Source: Procambarus clarkii
Lineage: Eukaryota > Arthropoda > Malacostraca > Decapoda > Cambaridae
DNA: 64,000 bases
Direction of reading: 5' to 3'
NCBI RefSeq assembly: GCF_040958095.1
Contig: NC_091160.1
Coordinates: 34,586,410-34,650,409 of the forward strand
Shown here one piece after another: positions 13,044-25,228 of this stretch. The notes beneath the pieces were generated by a model. The model was not told where the DNA came from and did no database searches. It was given only the letters and a program-made list of their open reading frames with translations. The position numbers and the translations under genes are program-made. Position 1 is the first letter of the stretch, and each line of letters begins with the position of its first letter.

Positions 13044-13192
13044 AGAGAGAGAAGATTAAGCCACCCAAAAGGTGGCACGGGCATGAATGGCCCATAAGTG
13101 GTGGCCCTTTTGAGCCATTTCCAGTATCAATAGATGATACTGGAGATCTGTGGAGGTGCGACTGCACCCTGCGTGACGGGAGATGTCTCCGT
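13044..13192 (-). mobile_element. Multi-hairpin SINE (family D), full-length copy
   Basis: A 149-bp retroposon flanked by a perfect 12-bp duplication ACTAATCATAAG (13032-13043, 13193-13204). In element sense it starts ACGGAGACATCTCCC and ends in the two-hairpin module and a TC-rich tail. There is no tRNA-like head. Confidence 0.85.
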
Positions 13193-13909
13193 ACTAATCA
13201 TAAGCTAGTTAAGAGCTTATGTATATTCATATTGTGCATATATGTATCAATTACTTTACCAATATGGATGACAGCTCTACTACTACTACAAATGTTCACT
13301 GATAACAAGTAAAGTGTTTGGTTTAAACCGCTTCTCTGTGCTGGAAATATCTGCATGGCTATGACATTTGTTAAAACAAATATAGGATTTTTGTTTTAAC
13401 TTGTCCTTGACATGTGAAAGCAATTTTAACCATGTATACAGTCTCGTGATGTTGGGCCATATCTGCCTGGCACCAGTGAACTCTAAATTTACTACAGATA
13501 ACACAACATGCATGTTGTGTTATTGTTTGCATGTACAAACCTTAATTTCCCCACAAACCATCACAGAAGTTTTAAATGTAATTCATAATTTATTGTGTTG
13601 GACAGAGTGTATTCATATATAAGGCTTATATCTATAGCTTAGGCTATATACTCTCAAACCCAATGTACCTCGTAGTATTATTATTATTTATATATGTAAA
13701 TGTATTACCCAAACTTAAAGCTGCTTATCAATTATAACAGGAAGTTGTCCGTGATATTATAGAACAGTGGTCTGTATTTTCACAAGTTTTAATATTAGTT
13801 TAGATAATTTATTTTTTACCCCACATACCCAATACTCATGTGGGCAGTGGTGGACCCCACATACCCATCATTAAGATACCTAAGCAAGGTACGTATGGGT
13901 ATCTTCATT

Positions 13910-14282
13910 CAACCCGTTCTCGCAAATTTAATAAGTCAATATTGACTTATTAAATATGTGCATAGGTGACATACTTAACATAATAGATACCCTTAAAAAG
14001 ATTCATAGAAAACACCGACCTTACCTAACCTTGTTAGTATCTTAAGATAAGAAGCCCTTATTGCTTCGTAATTACAATTATTACCTAACCTATAATAGGC
14101 ATAGGTTAAGTAATAATTGTAATTACGAAACAATAAGATGCTTATCTTAAGATACTAACAAGGTTAGGTAAGGTCGGTGTTTTCTATGAATCTTTTTAGG
14201 GGTATCTATTATGTTTAGTATATCACCTATGCACGTAGTTAATAAGTCAATATTGACTTTACGAATTTGCGAGAACGGGTTG
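13910..14282. mobile_element. Palindromic MITE, copy 2
   Basis: A 373-bp relative of the element at 6283, with CAACCCGTTCTCGCAAAT ends and a perfect 7-bp target duplication CTTCATT (13903-13909 and 14283-14289). Confidence 0.9.
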
Positions 14283-14289
14283 CTTCATT

Positions 14290-14885
14290 GTGAAGATTAT
14301 CTTCATTGTAAAGATACCCATAATGGCTTACCTAAGCAATTGTCTTAAAAATTCTGAATTTAAATTTGTTCAACATCAAATCCGTCGATATTCGTGGGTA
14401 TCGTATAGAATCGTTATCTATGGCACGTGGCTGCAGGTAATGAACTCCCCCAATGGTGAACATTTCAATTGTAAACTATGTGAACAAGAGCTGGGACATA
14501 CTCTCAAACACTATATCTGTGATTGCCCTGTTATCGGGGACTTCAGACCAAATGATATGAGGTTCCTCTGGGCTCTGTAATTACTTCACACACTTTGGAA
14601 TATTGGAAAATAATAGTGCGCTGTACGCAGATTTGGCTAGTGTAGGCTAATATATCAGCCTTGGATTTTATGTTCTGATTTTTAGTCAAGAGTTGATTTG
14701 TATTTTTGTATCGAGGCTTGTATTTTCTCCCCTGATTTCATGTGTGACTAATCATCCTCTGAGATGGGAGTATTAGATGAACTTTTAGCTAGTTTATGAC
14801 CTACGCCGTGTAATCTTTCATATAGAAAAGGGTAGCAGCACATTGCTGTGTATACCTAAGCCTGAGAAAAAGAAAAAGGATTCGC
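14290..14885 (+). mobile_element. LINE 3' end with zinc-knuckle relic
   Basis: The frame 14440-14578 contains CKLCEQELGHTLKHYICDCP, the CCHC motif near the end of jockey/I-type ORF2. It is followed by a 3' UTR (GACTAATCATCCTCTGAGATGGGAG) and an A-rich tail at about 14867-14881. The same UTR recurs at 52940-53348. Confidence 0.6.
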
Positions 14886-15738
14886 CGGTATCATACTATA
14901 TTGACAACTAATTTGCTTTGTTCTGTAGCTTGGAAATCAACTCTTGGATGGGACATTTTTTTATGATAATGATACTATAATTAATTATAACGCAATTATG
15001 GTATTCTAGATAATTTATAATGTTAAATTCATAATTGTAGTCTATATGCACCAACTGTAGCTCAGACCGAGACTTCGGGCACCGTACTTGCTTCACCTAT
15101 GAATCTTGCAATCTTCTTGTATCCTATGTATACACTTTTGCTTAATTATATTCTAAAATATCAAATTAATTAAAATACTGAACGACGTCTCCAGAATCAA
15201 ATATGGCGCAAGGATCATAGTTCAACATTACACCCGAGAACACGCGGTTAACACATTACAAGTCGGCCAACGTAATCTAAACTCGCTCATTTACCCTAAA
15301 TTCATACTAAGTATATTCATTTTTAAAGGAAGATTAACCAGTTATCAGTTACTGGTCTAGCTAGTTTGGGAGTCTCGTGTCCTCAAACCAAACTAGTAAC
15401 AGTTGGATCGCCCCTTGCAGCCTTGCAACCATGCAAGACTGACATTGTGCAAAACGCGACCCCTTGCTCCCAACAAGCAGGGCAGGTGACACACTACACT
15501 CAACAAACAAGTAGTTAACACTACGCACAAGGTCAGTGACAAACTTTACAGTGTTTAGTCAATATACAAGAGCTGGGAGGGGGGGGGGGGGGAAGGGGGA
15601 GCCTTGACACGCACTCGTGGCTGTCATGTCTCAATGACACTCTTGGCTACATATTCTTGCCAGTGCAGCTTTGTACTAGATCTGTCAGGATAATGTAAAG
15701 TTTTATGTCTGAAGTTCTGGCCTTCCCTGCTTAGCTTG

Positions 15739-15989
15739 CTTATCTGGAGATTATCTGGAGATTATTTCGGGGCTTTAGTGTCCCCGCGGACCGGTCCTCG
15801 ACCAAGCCTCCACCCCCAGGAAGCAGCCCGTGACAGCTGACTAACACCCAGGTACCTATTTTACTGCTAGGTAACAGGGGCATAGGGTGAAAGAAACTCT
15901 GCCCATTGTTTCTCGCCGGTGCCTGGGATCGAACCCAGGACCACAGGATCACAAGTCCAGCGTGCTGTCCACTCGGACGAGCGGCTCCC
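15739..15989 (-). mobile_element. tRNA-headed SINE (family A)
   Basis: In element sense it opens GGGAGCCGCTCGTCCGAGTGG and has a B-box GGTTCGATCCC, so the head is tRNA-like. A conserved body (GGTACCTGGGTGTTAGTCAG) and a tail rich in ATCTCCAGATA follow. Related copies are at 34472, 36751, 40053 and 43404. Confidence 0.85.
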
Positions 15990-16542
15990 TTATGGAACTA
16001 GGCCGAACTAGGTGAACAGAGCCTTCAGGCGTAAGAAAACTTAGCCAAACGTCTCCGTCTACCCACTTGAATCTGGGACCTTCCGGTCATAAAAAAACAA
16101 ATAACCATACTAAACAATATTGTACCTACAAAATTGTAATTGCGTGGTACTTTTCAATTTCATATTTTTACCATTTTCAAAAAAATTATCGTACAAAAAT
16201 ATTTACACCACAAACACCATTGTCTACCTTTGTATTTCATACTTCATAGTGCACTACTCAACATCCTATGTGTTAATTACAAGTGTTTAACTATTGTGCC
16301 AAACGTGTCTAATTTAAATTCATGATCTGCTTTGTGAACCACGTCCAGGGGCGTTAATTTTGGGTTGGGTTGGGGGGCACACGTCCAGGACATGTTGCTT
16401 GTACAACAATCACAACCCCTCCGGCTGAATGTGATGGATTTCAATTGTTATATTTTGCTAGTATGAGGCAATCTGTTTAAAAATTACAATTTCCACAGTG
16501 CATGTGAAATGCACATATTTGAGACAAAGATATGGAAGGAAA

Positions 16543-16632
16543 GAACAAATCCACAAGGGCCGTGACGAGGATTCGAACCTGCGTCCAAGAGCATCCCAAA
16601 CGCTGCCTTAATCGACTGAGCTACGACATGGT
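16543..16632 (-). mobile_element. tRNA-only SINE (family F)
   Basis: In element sense the A box is GTAGCTCAGTCGATTAAGG and the B box GGTTCGAATCC, followed only by a short CCTTGTGGATTTGTT tail. It is essentially a tRNA pseudogene family with a constant 3' tail. Other copies are at 47039, 47842 and 60284. Confidence 0.75.
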
Positions 16633-16739
16633 AAAGAGAGTTGAAACCTAAGTTCAGTAGAACTTACTGGATCCTGCAGTTTCTCCGAGAGAGAAACCAG
16701 GGTTTTACACAACTCCCAATAATGAACTTTTGTTCATTT

Positions 16740-16852
16740 GTGCCTGCGGGCCGCTCCAAGCAACAGCGTAGTGGACCAAACTCTCAAGTCAAGCCTGGCC
16801 TCGGGCCGGGCTTGGGGAGTAGAAGGACTCCCAGAACCATCAACCAGGTATG
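16740..16852 (+). mobile_element. Hairpin repeat family E, copy 1
   Basis: GCCTGCGGGCCGCTCCAAGC followed by a 23-base near-palindrome (AAGCCTGGCC-TCG-GGCCGGGCTT) and CCATCAACCAGGTA. The same module is found reversed at 39138-39265 and inside a family C element at 46419. Confidence 0.65.
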
Positions 16853-18265
16853 TTCACTTGATGCATCACGTTAGTGTGATTACCGTGTGTATGGAAGGAA
16901 ATGTAGAATAGAGCCAGTATGGAGTGGAAGGCCCATCGGCACACACTGGTCATCAAGGCAAATATAGGGGGGAAACTTCGACAAGCCGCCGGCTTCCTGT
17001 CCTCGTCGAGGCCACTAGTGTTAATGGCCATCAGGTAAATTCAGGTAAGAACATCGGAGGTCCATAGCGGCTTTGACAGTGGACCTCAGAAACAGCTTTC
17101 TCAGCAAGCATTAGAAATATTGCTGGAACAAAAGCCTTTAGATAAGTTTCCGAAAGAAATGCGGGAGCAACCGAGTTGTTGTAGATACATGGGCCTGCTG
17201 GACCAAGCAGCAGCCCGTTGGAAGTACAAGAACTCTTGAAGCCCTCCACAGGTATGTACAAACTACTGGGGAAACGCCGATCCTGTTGAAACTTGAAGAC
17301 TTTTGCCTGGTCTCAATGGGGAACTCTGCCATAGATTAGCTTTTCCATTTCTCACACCAGAAGTAATATTCCAATCATTTTCCCGCTTGCCCACCCTCAA
17401 ATATATTAAAACTAAAGGCGTTACTCAGATGCTTAACAAGCTCTACTCTTTCAATGTTTATCGATTTGCCAGATTGATTAAATATGGTTCTGAAATAATG
17501 TGCAAATCACAACATGCTCACTACATAACAAAAAGTACAACAATGCTGATCTAACTGAAATGTAAAAAATAATTAACTATTGTAAACAAGTTTCAGGAGA
17601 AAGCCAACCTCATTAATAAAATCATTAGGAGTTTAAGAGGTCAAGCAGACTGCTCTTGTCCGTGGTCATGGGATCCCGTTGTCTTAAACCAGTTCCATTA
17701 TCAACAAATGGTACAAATGGAGCGATAACGCTAATTGGTTCTATAGGATATTAAATTTATATGGATTTTAAAATCCCATTTAATATGTCTGAATTAAAAT
17801 TGGCATTGAAGACGATATAAAATTTATAGATAAAATGCATAACAAAAAATCCCAATGCACGTTTAAGATTTGTTGCAGTTACTGGCAACATTATCTGTCT
17901 TTCCTTGGAACAGAAGCGCAGTGTTAGCCTGTATCTGTGGCCAGTGTTACTGTGCAACTCGTGACTGAGCGATGCAAGGATATAATTAGCAAGCAGTCAG
18001 TACACAGCTAACCAGTACCGGCCAGTGAGGGCTGGCGATCCCAGCCTGAATGAACCCCATGACCGACTTTTGGCGTCAATACTCTCCCTCCCCGTCTCAA
18101 GCCCCAGACTGTATTATTAACGTCTTGGCTGCAACTCTGATACAACTGTACATGTATTAAATACTGAAGATGTAAGACTGAGGTCGAATATGCTTATGTT
18201 ATTTTTAAATATGTAATTATCATTGAATTAACGACGGTGTTAATTAACTTCAGACGTGCGTTATG

Positions 18266-18328
18266 GGAAGGGTAGAAATAGCCTAAGATACTCTATCCCT
18301 TTAAGATGTATTTTATTGTCTCGATAAC
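18266..18328 (+). repeat. Family H2 retroposon 3' fragment
   Basis: GGGTAGAAATAGCC...CTCTATCCC followed by ATGTATTTTATTGTCTCGATAA, a worn copy of the element tail seen at 48038. It is related to the complete family H elements at 57414 and 60914. Confidence 0.5.
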
Positions 18329-19289
18329 CGTACTTGAAGGAGCATTAACAATTTAAGTAAAATAGTTTATGAAGGGCGGCTGGCAGACCATTATTAGGGT
18401 GTCGTCGAGTACCATTACATGCCTTTGAGTCCAGATTAGAGTCTGTACAAAATAAAGGCGAGGCTGCTGATTCTCTGATCAAAACATGTCAACCATTTTG
18501 CGCCATTTCTAAATAGCTCGACAGGTCGTAATACCGAATATTACACATTTGAAATACCTGAATTGCGATTTTTTTTATTAATATTTTAACGTTACCGAGA
18601 ATACAAGAAAGTTTTATAAATTATGTTGTTAATGTCATCCCTCCCAACACCCGGGCGCCCCCCAACACAAACCACCACCATGTTTGTTAAAGGAATTTCT
18701 TCAGTTATTTCCTCATTAATCATGCGGCTTCGATCCCCGCGTCCAAGTAAACATCTCTGTGGTAAATAGTGAAGTGTATGATCATACGGGGGAACTGTGA
18801 TGACTGGTTGTATAGTATCCAGTATGGTGGAGCAGGGTTTTTTTTTTATATACAAGAGACCTGTTATGGTGTTAAACGAATCTTTCAACGATTAGTTAAG
18901 TAATACTTGGCATTATAGTAGAGTTAATTCGTTTGATATGAAGGGTATGCAAGGGCGCCATCTATCCTCCTGTAAGCAAGCGAGATTAGGCTACAGGGAG
19001 GTACAAAGCCGTTACTCGCATTTCATGACCGCACTTTTGGCTCCATTTACCACATCAGAATTCCGGCAGTGAAATTAAAACCACCACAATATCGACTCTT
19101 TCGTGTTTATATCCGTCTCGATATATTAGGCGAGGTGTCGAGGGTTTGAACATTTGATTAGGCAACTGCACTTTAAATTTGTTGCTTGTAAGATTTACAG
19201 AAGGGGCTTGAATGTCACCCTTCCAAATGTCAGAATTCAAACGAGTACATACACGCACACGAGGTTTCCAAGGTCTATATAGGCACCAC

Positions 19290-19480
19290 GATTCGTTCAA
19301 GAAATGGCTACTGGATTTCTATACAAGCAAATGCAAGGTGATGACAATGTGGCCATCGGAAGGCAGACACGCAGGACTGAACAGAATTAAAGGAAATCGT
19401 CTCCAGGAAGCAACTGAAGTCTATATGAGTAGCATACTGGAACTGAAACACCAGAACAGCCTTCGCGAACCCCAGTAACA
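19290..19480 (+). mobile_element. LINE reverse transcriptase fragment
   Basis: KKWLLDFYTSKCKVMTMWPS corresponds to the W..FN..KC segment that follows the catalytic site in CR1/jockey-like reverse transcriptases. Short and isolated. Confidence 0.45.
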
Positions 19481-19828
19481 AGTCATTCCTAGCACGGTAC
19501 AACAACCCAATACCAGGAAACCACGTTAGAAGGTCACATTCCTAGTGCTTCGCTTCTTCCTCCCTGGTTCCCACACAAACCCAGTCAAGGTCAACTTGTA
19601 CAAGGCTTCATATTACATTTCCTAATCCGGTTACGCCTACAAAACACCGCTCGGAAATTATTGAAGCAGCAATGTGGTCCACGTGAGAATTTCTCGGTAA
19701 CACGCATTGTAAATATTGTATTGGAACTTGGAGCTGCGAGTCGTGTCACTGGAGGGGTGACCATTGATCTGGGGAAGGGAGTGTTGAGGGCCACACTTAC
19801 GGCGGGCTGGGGGAAGCTGGTGACTTAC

Positions 19829-19935
19829 CTCAGGATGGTGACGAACTGGGACATTGTTAGCTCCTGAGGCACCAGGAATTTAGTCTTGTCAAGCACGGGT
19901 AGGGTCGTTTCTTTGGCGTATCGCTCCACGATCAC
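19829..19935 (-). CDS. MAP1LC3C: LC3C-like ATG8 gene, exon 3
   Basis: A 107-base exon with acceptor TTTGTGTTACAG (ending 19936) and donor GTAAGT (19828-19823). It encodes VIVERYAKETTLPVLDKTKF followed by LVPQELTMSQFVTIL and two bases of an Arg codon. ERY, LDKTKFLVP and the following helix are the core ATG8 signature. DKTKF contributes to the hydrophobic pockets that bind LIR motifs of autophagy receptors, and VPQELTM is LC3C-like (LC3B has VPDHVNM). The two-base overhang pairs with the single G opening exon 4. Confidence 0.93.
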
Positions 19936-20227
19936 CTGTAACACAAACACCATTTTATTTGTCTGCCAGCGTCAGAGAGCAAATCCAACCTCTTCCCCAC
20001 ACACACACACTTCCTGTGACTTCATATAACCCTGAAGAGCTCACTCGGAAAAAAATTACTCACAATTACATCACTATCAAACATTCCATATACTTCCTAC
20101 ACACCTTGCGGTATCAAGTTAATCTTTCAACTAATTTCTTCACAATTATCACTAATGACAAATAATTCAATTGTACTGTATCTGGGAGGACAAACTACCC
20201 AAAAATCCTAGCTAGCCTGGTATCTCC

Positions 20228-20239
20228 CAAGTTTGTCAG

Positions 20240-20279
<40 letters not shown>

Positions 20280-20400
20280 GCTGCCATTGTCTGTCACAGT
20301 TTACACACTAGGCTGCCATTGTCTGTCACAGTTTACACACACTAAGCTGCCATTGTCTGTCACAGTTTACACACACTAGGCTGCCATTGTCTGTAAATGT
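20228..20400. repeat. (AC)n microsatellite and adjoining tandem repeat
   Basis: An (AC)n run up to about 20276 is followed by three to four units of CTAGGCTGCCATTGTCTGTC plus CACAGTTTACACA. No coding content. Confidence 0.9.
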
Positions 20401-21009
20401 CATCACCATTTACCGTAACGCTACATAGTGGACCCAAAAGATAATCCCATCTGCGCGGCATTAATACGCAAGCACAAACAAATGGCAATTGCTTTGCTAA
20501 ACACTTCAGGGACTCATCAACTATGTTCAACTCATCAAGACAGTATAACATGTCTATGTTCAACTCGTCAAACGTCACGTATATCATGGGCGCAGACTTA
20601 CTGATCACCGTCTCATCGATATTGCTCAATGGATCAATAGTGCATGAATTGATCATTTTGTCATCCTCGGTTCATACGACATGATAAACCTCCAATGTAT
20701 TGAAATGATTAATATCCTTGAAAATTTACACATGCACTTTAAATTTTGTATTTCTGAATGGTATAATTCACACACCACCGTTACTGCATTATATGAGAAC
20801 CTTGTTACTGAAGTAATGGCTTTCTTTATCGCGAAGCTCCCAAACCAACAGACGAGGCACAGAGGTGGCTCTAACACCTTGATATTTTCTGTACATTTGG
20901 CTGGTCGTCATGGCCAGAAAGTAGAATTTGGTCAAACCGGAAAAAGTCTTTATTAGCAACAGAAATATAAATATTACGCATAATGTAACGTAGCCTCTCC
21001 TAGTGGATG

Positions 21010-21262
21010 GGGTGGTCGAGGGTAGAGTAGCGGGGGAGGGTAGAGTAGCGGGGGGGAGGGTAGAGTAGCGGGGGGGAGGGTAGAGTAGCGGGGGGGAGGG
21101 TAGAGTAGCGGGGGGGAGGGTAGAGTAGCGGGGGAGGGTAGAGTAGCGGGGGAGGGTAGAGTAGCGGGGGAGGGTAGAGTTGCGGGGGAGGGTAGAGTTG
21201 CGGGGGAGGGTAGAGTTGCGGGGGAGGGTAGAGTTGCGGGGGAGGGTAGAGTTGCGGGGGAG
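21010..21262. repeat. GGGGGAGGGTAGAGTAGC minisatellite
   Basis: About 15 units of roughly 15-18 bp. The left part carries AGTAGCGGGGGG units; the right part has AGTTGCGGGGG units, so the array changed by spread of a variant. Runs of five or six G could form G-quadruplexes. Confidence 0.93.
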
Positions 21263-21739
21263 GGAAGGATAGACAGTTCATTTATTATACACCCCATACC
21301 CATCTTGTGGGCGGTAGTGGAAAAGTGTTACAGAGGCACATAATGGGCTCAGGGACTGAACCCCACAATTCATTTAGCTAATTCATTTTCATTCAATTCA
21401 GCAAGCGGGGCGTACTACTTGCTCCCCTGGCGCCATGGAACACACGGCTATGCTTATGCAAGGCTCTCTAGCCGGGTCGAATTTCTACTACCCTCCAGTA
21501 CCACTACACGTCCAAAAGAAAACATGCACAAAAATTACAAGCATGGAAAAGAAGGTGCAAAGAAAAACAAAACACCGTCCACCATATGATCAGACAATCC
21601 AGGAGCGTCATGGGAGCTTTATTCAGCCAATAAACATCAGACTACAGCACCAAGCCACCACCAGGGTGTGGAACACCATCCAAATGTTTGAGGAACCAAT
21701 GTTAGAAAAATATTTCAAGATGAGCTCTTGAGTTTATTC

Positions 21740-22480
21740 AGCTCAAGGGTTCTGGTAGGATGTCTTGCGAGGTCGTGCAAGATATCTTGCACGACCTTTC
21801 CTCCTCATGGGAGGAGGAAAGGAAGGCTGGTAGAGCAATTTGAGAGGCTGTGCGGACACCAAGGCCGCCGAGTCTTACAGGGAGGGTTGGTTGCTTGCTC
21901 CCATTGGGAGTCGTCCAACGGAAGGTTCGGGAGTTTCACTAGCATGGACCTCAGAAAGGTGTCGCATACATATAATTTAGGGCTGATGAAGGATGGAGAA
22001 CACCTCGGAAAGTAAGTCAACTTAGGGAGAGAGAAGCATCTTTCGAGGAGGAAGAGAGCATCATGAGCATCAATCTTGTCAATCCTGTTATGCCTTCCTA
22101 AGTCAGTGGTTTTTGCCTCCAGGACCACCTTGCTTGCTTGCTTGCTTGTGGGCCAATGGGGGCACCCAGGAGGGTGTAGTCAGGTGGCTCGACAACGAGA
22201 ACGTCTGGAAGAACAGTTTTTATTTGGCCAGTGATGTCTGGGTTGTGGGAGACTATTTCACATTTGGATGCATTGAGAATGAAGCCCATAGTTGCTCCTT
22301 GCTCCTGGATTTTCCTTATATCCTCCAAAATAGTATCCGGGGTGCCGGCGAGAGTGCCATCATCCAGGTACCAGATGTTTAGCTCGCTTGTCAGACTATC
22401 AGTGACCTCTTTGATAGCTAAGTAGAAAATTAGGGGGCTAAGGGGTCACCTTGTTGGACACCTTCACAGGAATCTTTCAT
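21740..22480 (-). mobile_element. LINE reverse transcriptase relic (YLDD)
   Basis: On the minus strand QQGDP (near 22445) leads, after a frameshift, into IFYLAIKEVTDSLTSELNIW and then YLDDGTLAG (catalytic YLDD at 22371-22360), NASKCEIVSHNP and LLGAPIG. The later frame holds DAHDALFLLERCFSLPKLTY and LNLP-type sequence. Frameshifts and stops make it nonfunctional. Confidence 0.7.
21770..21820. repeat. Two adjoining perfect palindromes
   Basis: Positions 21770-21797 form a perfect 28-base palindrome centred on GATATC. Immediately overlapping, 21797-21806 and 21811-21820 are 10-base inverted arms around ATGG. They fall in the decayed LINE sequence. Confidence 0.9.
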
Positions 22481-23097
22481 GCTCCCCAGAAAGAATCTTT
22501 GAGTCCCCCACTGTAGCACGATATACATAACTACAAGGGAGGCTCTCCATTTGAATTACTAAACTAAAATTAATTTTAGACACGTGTGCACGATGCACTC
22601 AACGCCATAACTGGTGGAAGTAAATGAGGAGGAGTCCATGTGTGGCGGTAATCACCCCCTTGTACGTTAACATCTCGCCCTTAATGACACCCGCCACTAT
22701 CTTGTGGCCGAGCGCTCCTGCGCGTGCGTCGTGAAGGTTGGGGGGGCTTCCTGTCCCTGCTCCTCTCCCTTCCTCTTCCTGTCTCGCCCCTTCCCCCCCT
22801 TCCCCTCACCCCTCCCCTTCACTATCTCCTGTTGCACCATATCCATTTATTTCTTGCAATATTGAGGTATTGACGATTCTTGAACTCAAATCACCTCCGT
22901 CTCCGTCCAAGCCAGCGTGGTGGTGCCGGGGCACGTGCTGGGTCACCACCACCGCGGGGCCGCCACACGCACCGTGAAGGGACCGAGAGCGGCGGCGACC
23001 CACTCAAAAACTAGTCCAGGGGCGGGAGATGAGCCCGTGGTGTTGGGAGCACTGAGGGTGCTGGCGCCTCGATCCCCACCCCGTCTCACCCCCAACA

Positions 23098-23165
23098 TTG
23101 CTTACTCTTGCTACCACCACTACTAGTACTACCACCACCACTACTAGTAGTACTACCACCACTAC
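23098..23165. repeat. (ACT/ACC)n microsatellite
   Basis: Interrupted ACC and ACT trinucleotides. No coding function is indicated. Confidence 0.85.
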
Positions 23166-23545
23166 ACACTGCTCCATGTGCTCGCTGCACTTGCTATTAT
23201 TAACTGCTTTCTGCGAGGAGACAGCGTATAGGGTATCATGTCTCGTCCCCCCCCCCCCACCACTGTCTCTAGGTGCTAGGGGGGACATAACCTTAACACA
23301 CATACTGGCTGCTTGTCCCCCACGACACAGACTTGATCATTAGCACAATTTCAGTCACCAATTAAATGCATTTTAATGATTTCTGTGAAGCGTGTCTATG
23401 TTTGCCCGTGTAGCAATTAATTATAAAGCCCTGTATTATATGTTCCAGTCTTCCTGTCACACACTTGATCTAGTGCTCTGTGTATAATACTGAGGGATCT
23501 GCCTAGCCTGTTGGGTGGGGCTTAGCCTGGCGAGGATGTAGCCTA

Positions 23546-23850
23546 GACTGTGTGAGGGGGGGGGGTTTGGCAGCGTGGCCTAGACTGTGTGAGGGGGGGT
23601 TTGGCAGCGTGGCCTAGACTGTGTGAGGGGGGGGCAGTGTGGCCTAGACTGTGGGGGGGGCAGTGTGGCCTAGACTGTGTGAGAGGGGGGGGCAGTGTGG
23701 CCTAGACTGTGTGAGGGGGGGGGCAGTGTGGCCTAGACTGTGTGAGGGGGGGGGGCAGTGTGGCCTAGACTGTGTGAGGGGGGGGCAGTGTGGCCTAGAC
23801 TGTGTGAGGGGGGGGGCAGTGTGGCCTAGACTGTGTGAGGGGGGGGGGGG
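23546..23850. repeat. GTGGCCTAGACTGTGTGAGG-(G)n minisatellite
   Basis: About ten units of 28-33 bp that differ mainly in the length of the G run and in a GGTTTGGCAGC variant at the left end. Confidence 0.93.
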
Positions 23851-24239
23851 CGAGTGCACAAGCCACAGGGCAGGGGGAGGGCGGATGCACGAAGACAAGC
23901 CCCCCTCCTCCCCCCAGCAACAAGGGGGAAGCCTCCCCCTCCCCCAGCAACAAGGGGGAAGCCCCCCTCCCCCCCAACACCTAACAACATTGTACTATCA
24001 TGCAACATACTTGCCGGGTCATGCACCCTTTGCGACTAGCGTACACACGGCACCCCATCCCCCTCCGTGCCTACACCTTCATCAGGGCCGGAGACGATTG
24101 GGCAGGGTCTGACCAGCCGAGGTACACACCAATGCACCAAGAAATCTCATTAACGCTGTATTAATTTATCCTTTTAAGAGAAGTGTTTGAGGATGAACTC
24201 TTGGACCACAGCCAGAGTGCATTGTGGGGGGGGCTGAGT

Positions 24240-24555
24240 TAAACCCCCTCTAGAAGCTTCAGTGGAAGCCCCCCCCCAGGACCCCCCCTAGAGGCTTCAC
24301 TGGAAGCCCCCCAGGACCCCCCTAGAGGCTTCAGTAGAAGCCCCAGAGGACCCCCCCATAGAGGCTTCAGTGGAAGCCCCAGAGGACCCCCCCCCTAGAG
24401 GTTTCAGTGGAAGCCCCCCCAGGACCCCCCCCTAGAGGCTTCAGTGGAAGCCCCCCAGGACCCCCCCCCTAGAGGCTTCAGTGGAAGACCCCCAGGACCC
24501 CCCCTAGAGGCTTCAGTGGAAGACTCCCAGTACCCCCTAGAGGTTTCAGTCGAAG
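24240..24555. repeat. 36-bp TAGAGGCTTCAGTGGAAGCC tandem repeat
   Basis: About nine units separated by variable C runs with AGGAC. The inner sequence GGCTTCAGTGGAAGCC is a short inverted repeat. The right part is duplicated beyond the gypsy element (32947-33120). Confidence 0.9.
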
Positions 24556-24939
24556 CCCAGGTGGCATTGCTCTTCACCGTATAATGAGTATTGTAATGAG
24601 TATTCTAATGTGGATCCTTGAGAGCACACACACACCCCCAAAGTCCGGGTTCGAGCCCCGCTCGTGGCTGCTCCTGGCGCCGTTCTAGGCACACACACAC
24701 ACACACACACACCCCAAACGGCTCCGTAAGAATGGAAAGCTTGCCAAACCACCTCCGGCAAGCACCAACCGGCGCGCGCCTGGCGCCTTGGCAAATGTCA
24801 TCCAGTCTCTGGCTAGCAACACAGCAGGGGGTGTAGAGGAGGGGGAGGGGTTGTAGAGGGGGGGGGAGGAGGGGGGGTGTTGAGGGGGGGGAACAATGAG
24901 TTAACAGGTTCTCCCTCCCCCCCCCCCCACCTCCACCAC

Positions 24940-24974
<35 letters not shown>

Positions 24975-24997
24975 CCCCGACCGTCCACAAGTGGTTG
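24378..24997. repeat. Host segment directly repeated beside the gypsy element, left copy
   Basis: These 620 bases recur at 32947-33577 in the same orientation. They include the end of a 36-bp tandem repeat, a stretch with GGTTCGAGCCC, an (AC)n run and a (CTC)n tract. Apart from microsatellite length the copies look the same. Twelve unrelated bases separate this copy from the LTR. Confidence 0.9.
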
Positions 24998-25009
24998 AAC
25001 AAGTGGCCT

Positions 25010-25228
25010 TGTTCGGGTTGAATGTAGACACAGTAGTCGCTTCTGTATATATTTATTGAGTGAGGCAAACAGGTGTATAACTGGCCAGCCGAGGTCCACC
25101 TACTCTGGGTCTGTGAGGATAACTGAGGCTGCTGGGAGCATGCTTGATGCTCCTCTGTCTGGCATGACGTCAGAGGCCTACTTGCCTGTGATTGGTTACA
25201 TTTCAACTGACAGAATTTGAGTATAACA
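25010..25228 (-). repeat. 3' LTR of the gypsy element
   Basis: Same length and sequence as the 5' LTR, with CCAAT at 25191-25195, TGACGTCA at 25165-25172 and AATAAA at 25057-25052. The bases just inside it (25229-25250) are not an obvious polypurine tract. AATAAA here could end host transcripts, because the element is in gene sense. Confidence 0.93.

Larger units (their letters stand above)
12957..19828 (-). other. Intron 3 of the LC3-like gene
   Basis: A 6.9-kb intron bounded by matching phase-2 exon ends. It carries a multi-hairpin SINE, a palindromic MITE, a LINE 3' end, tRNA-derived SINEs and a LINE fragment. The rest (for example 17000-18250 and 18330-19280) shows nothing I recognise. 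Confidence 0.85.

Noticed and set aside
20974..21303. Pro/Ser/Leu repeat protein
   Set aside because: Translation of the GGGGGAGGGTAGAGTAGC minisatellite.
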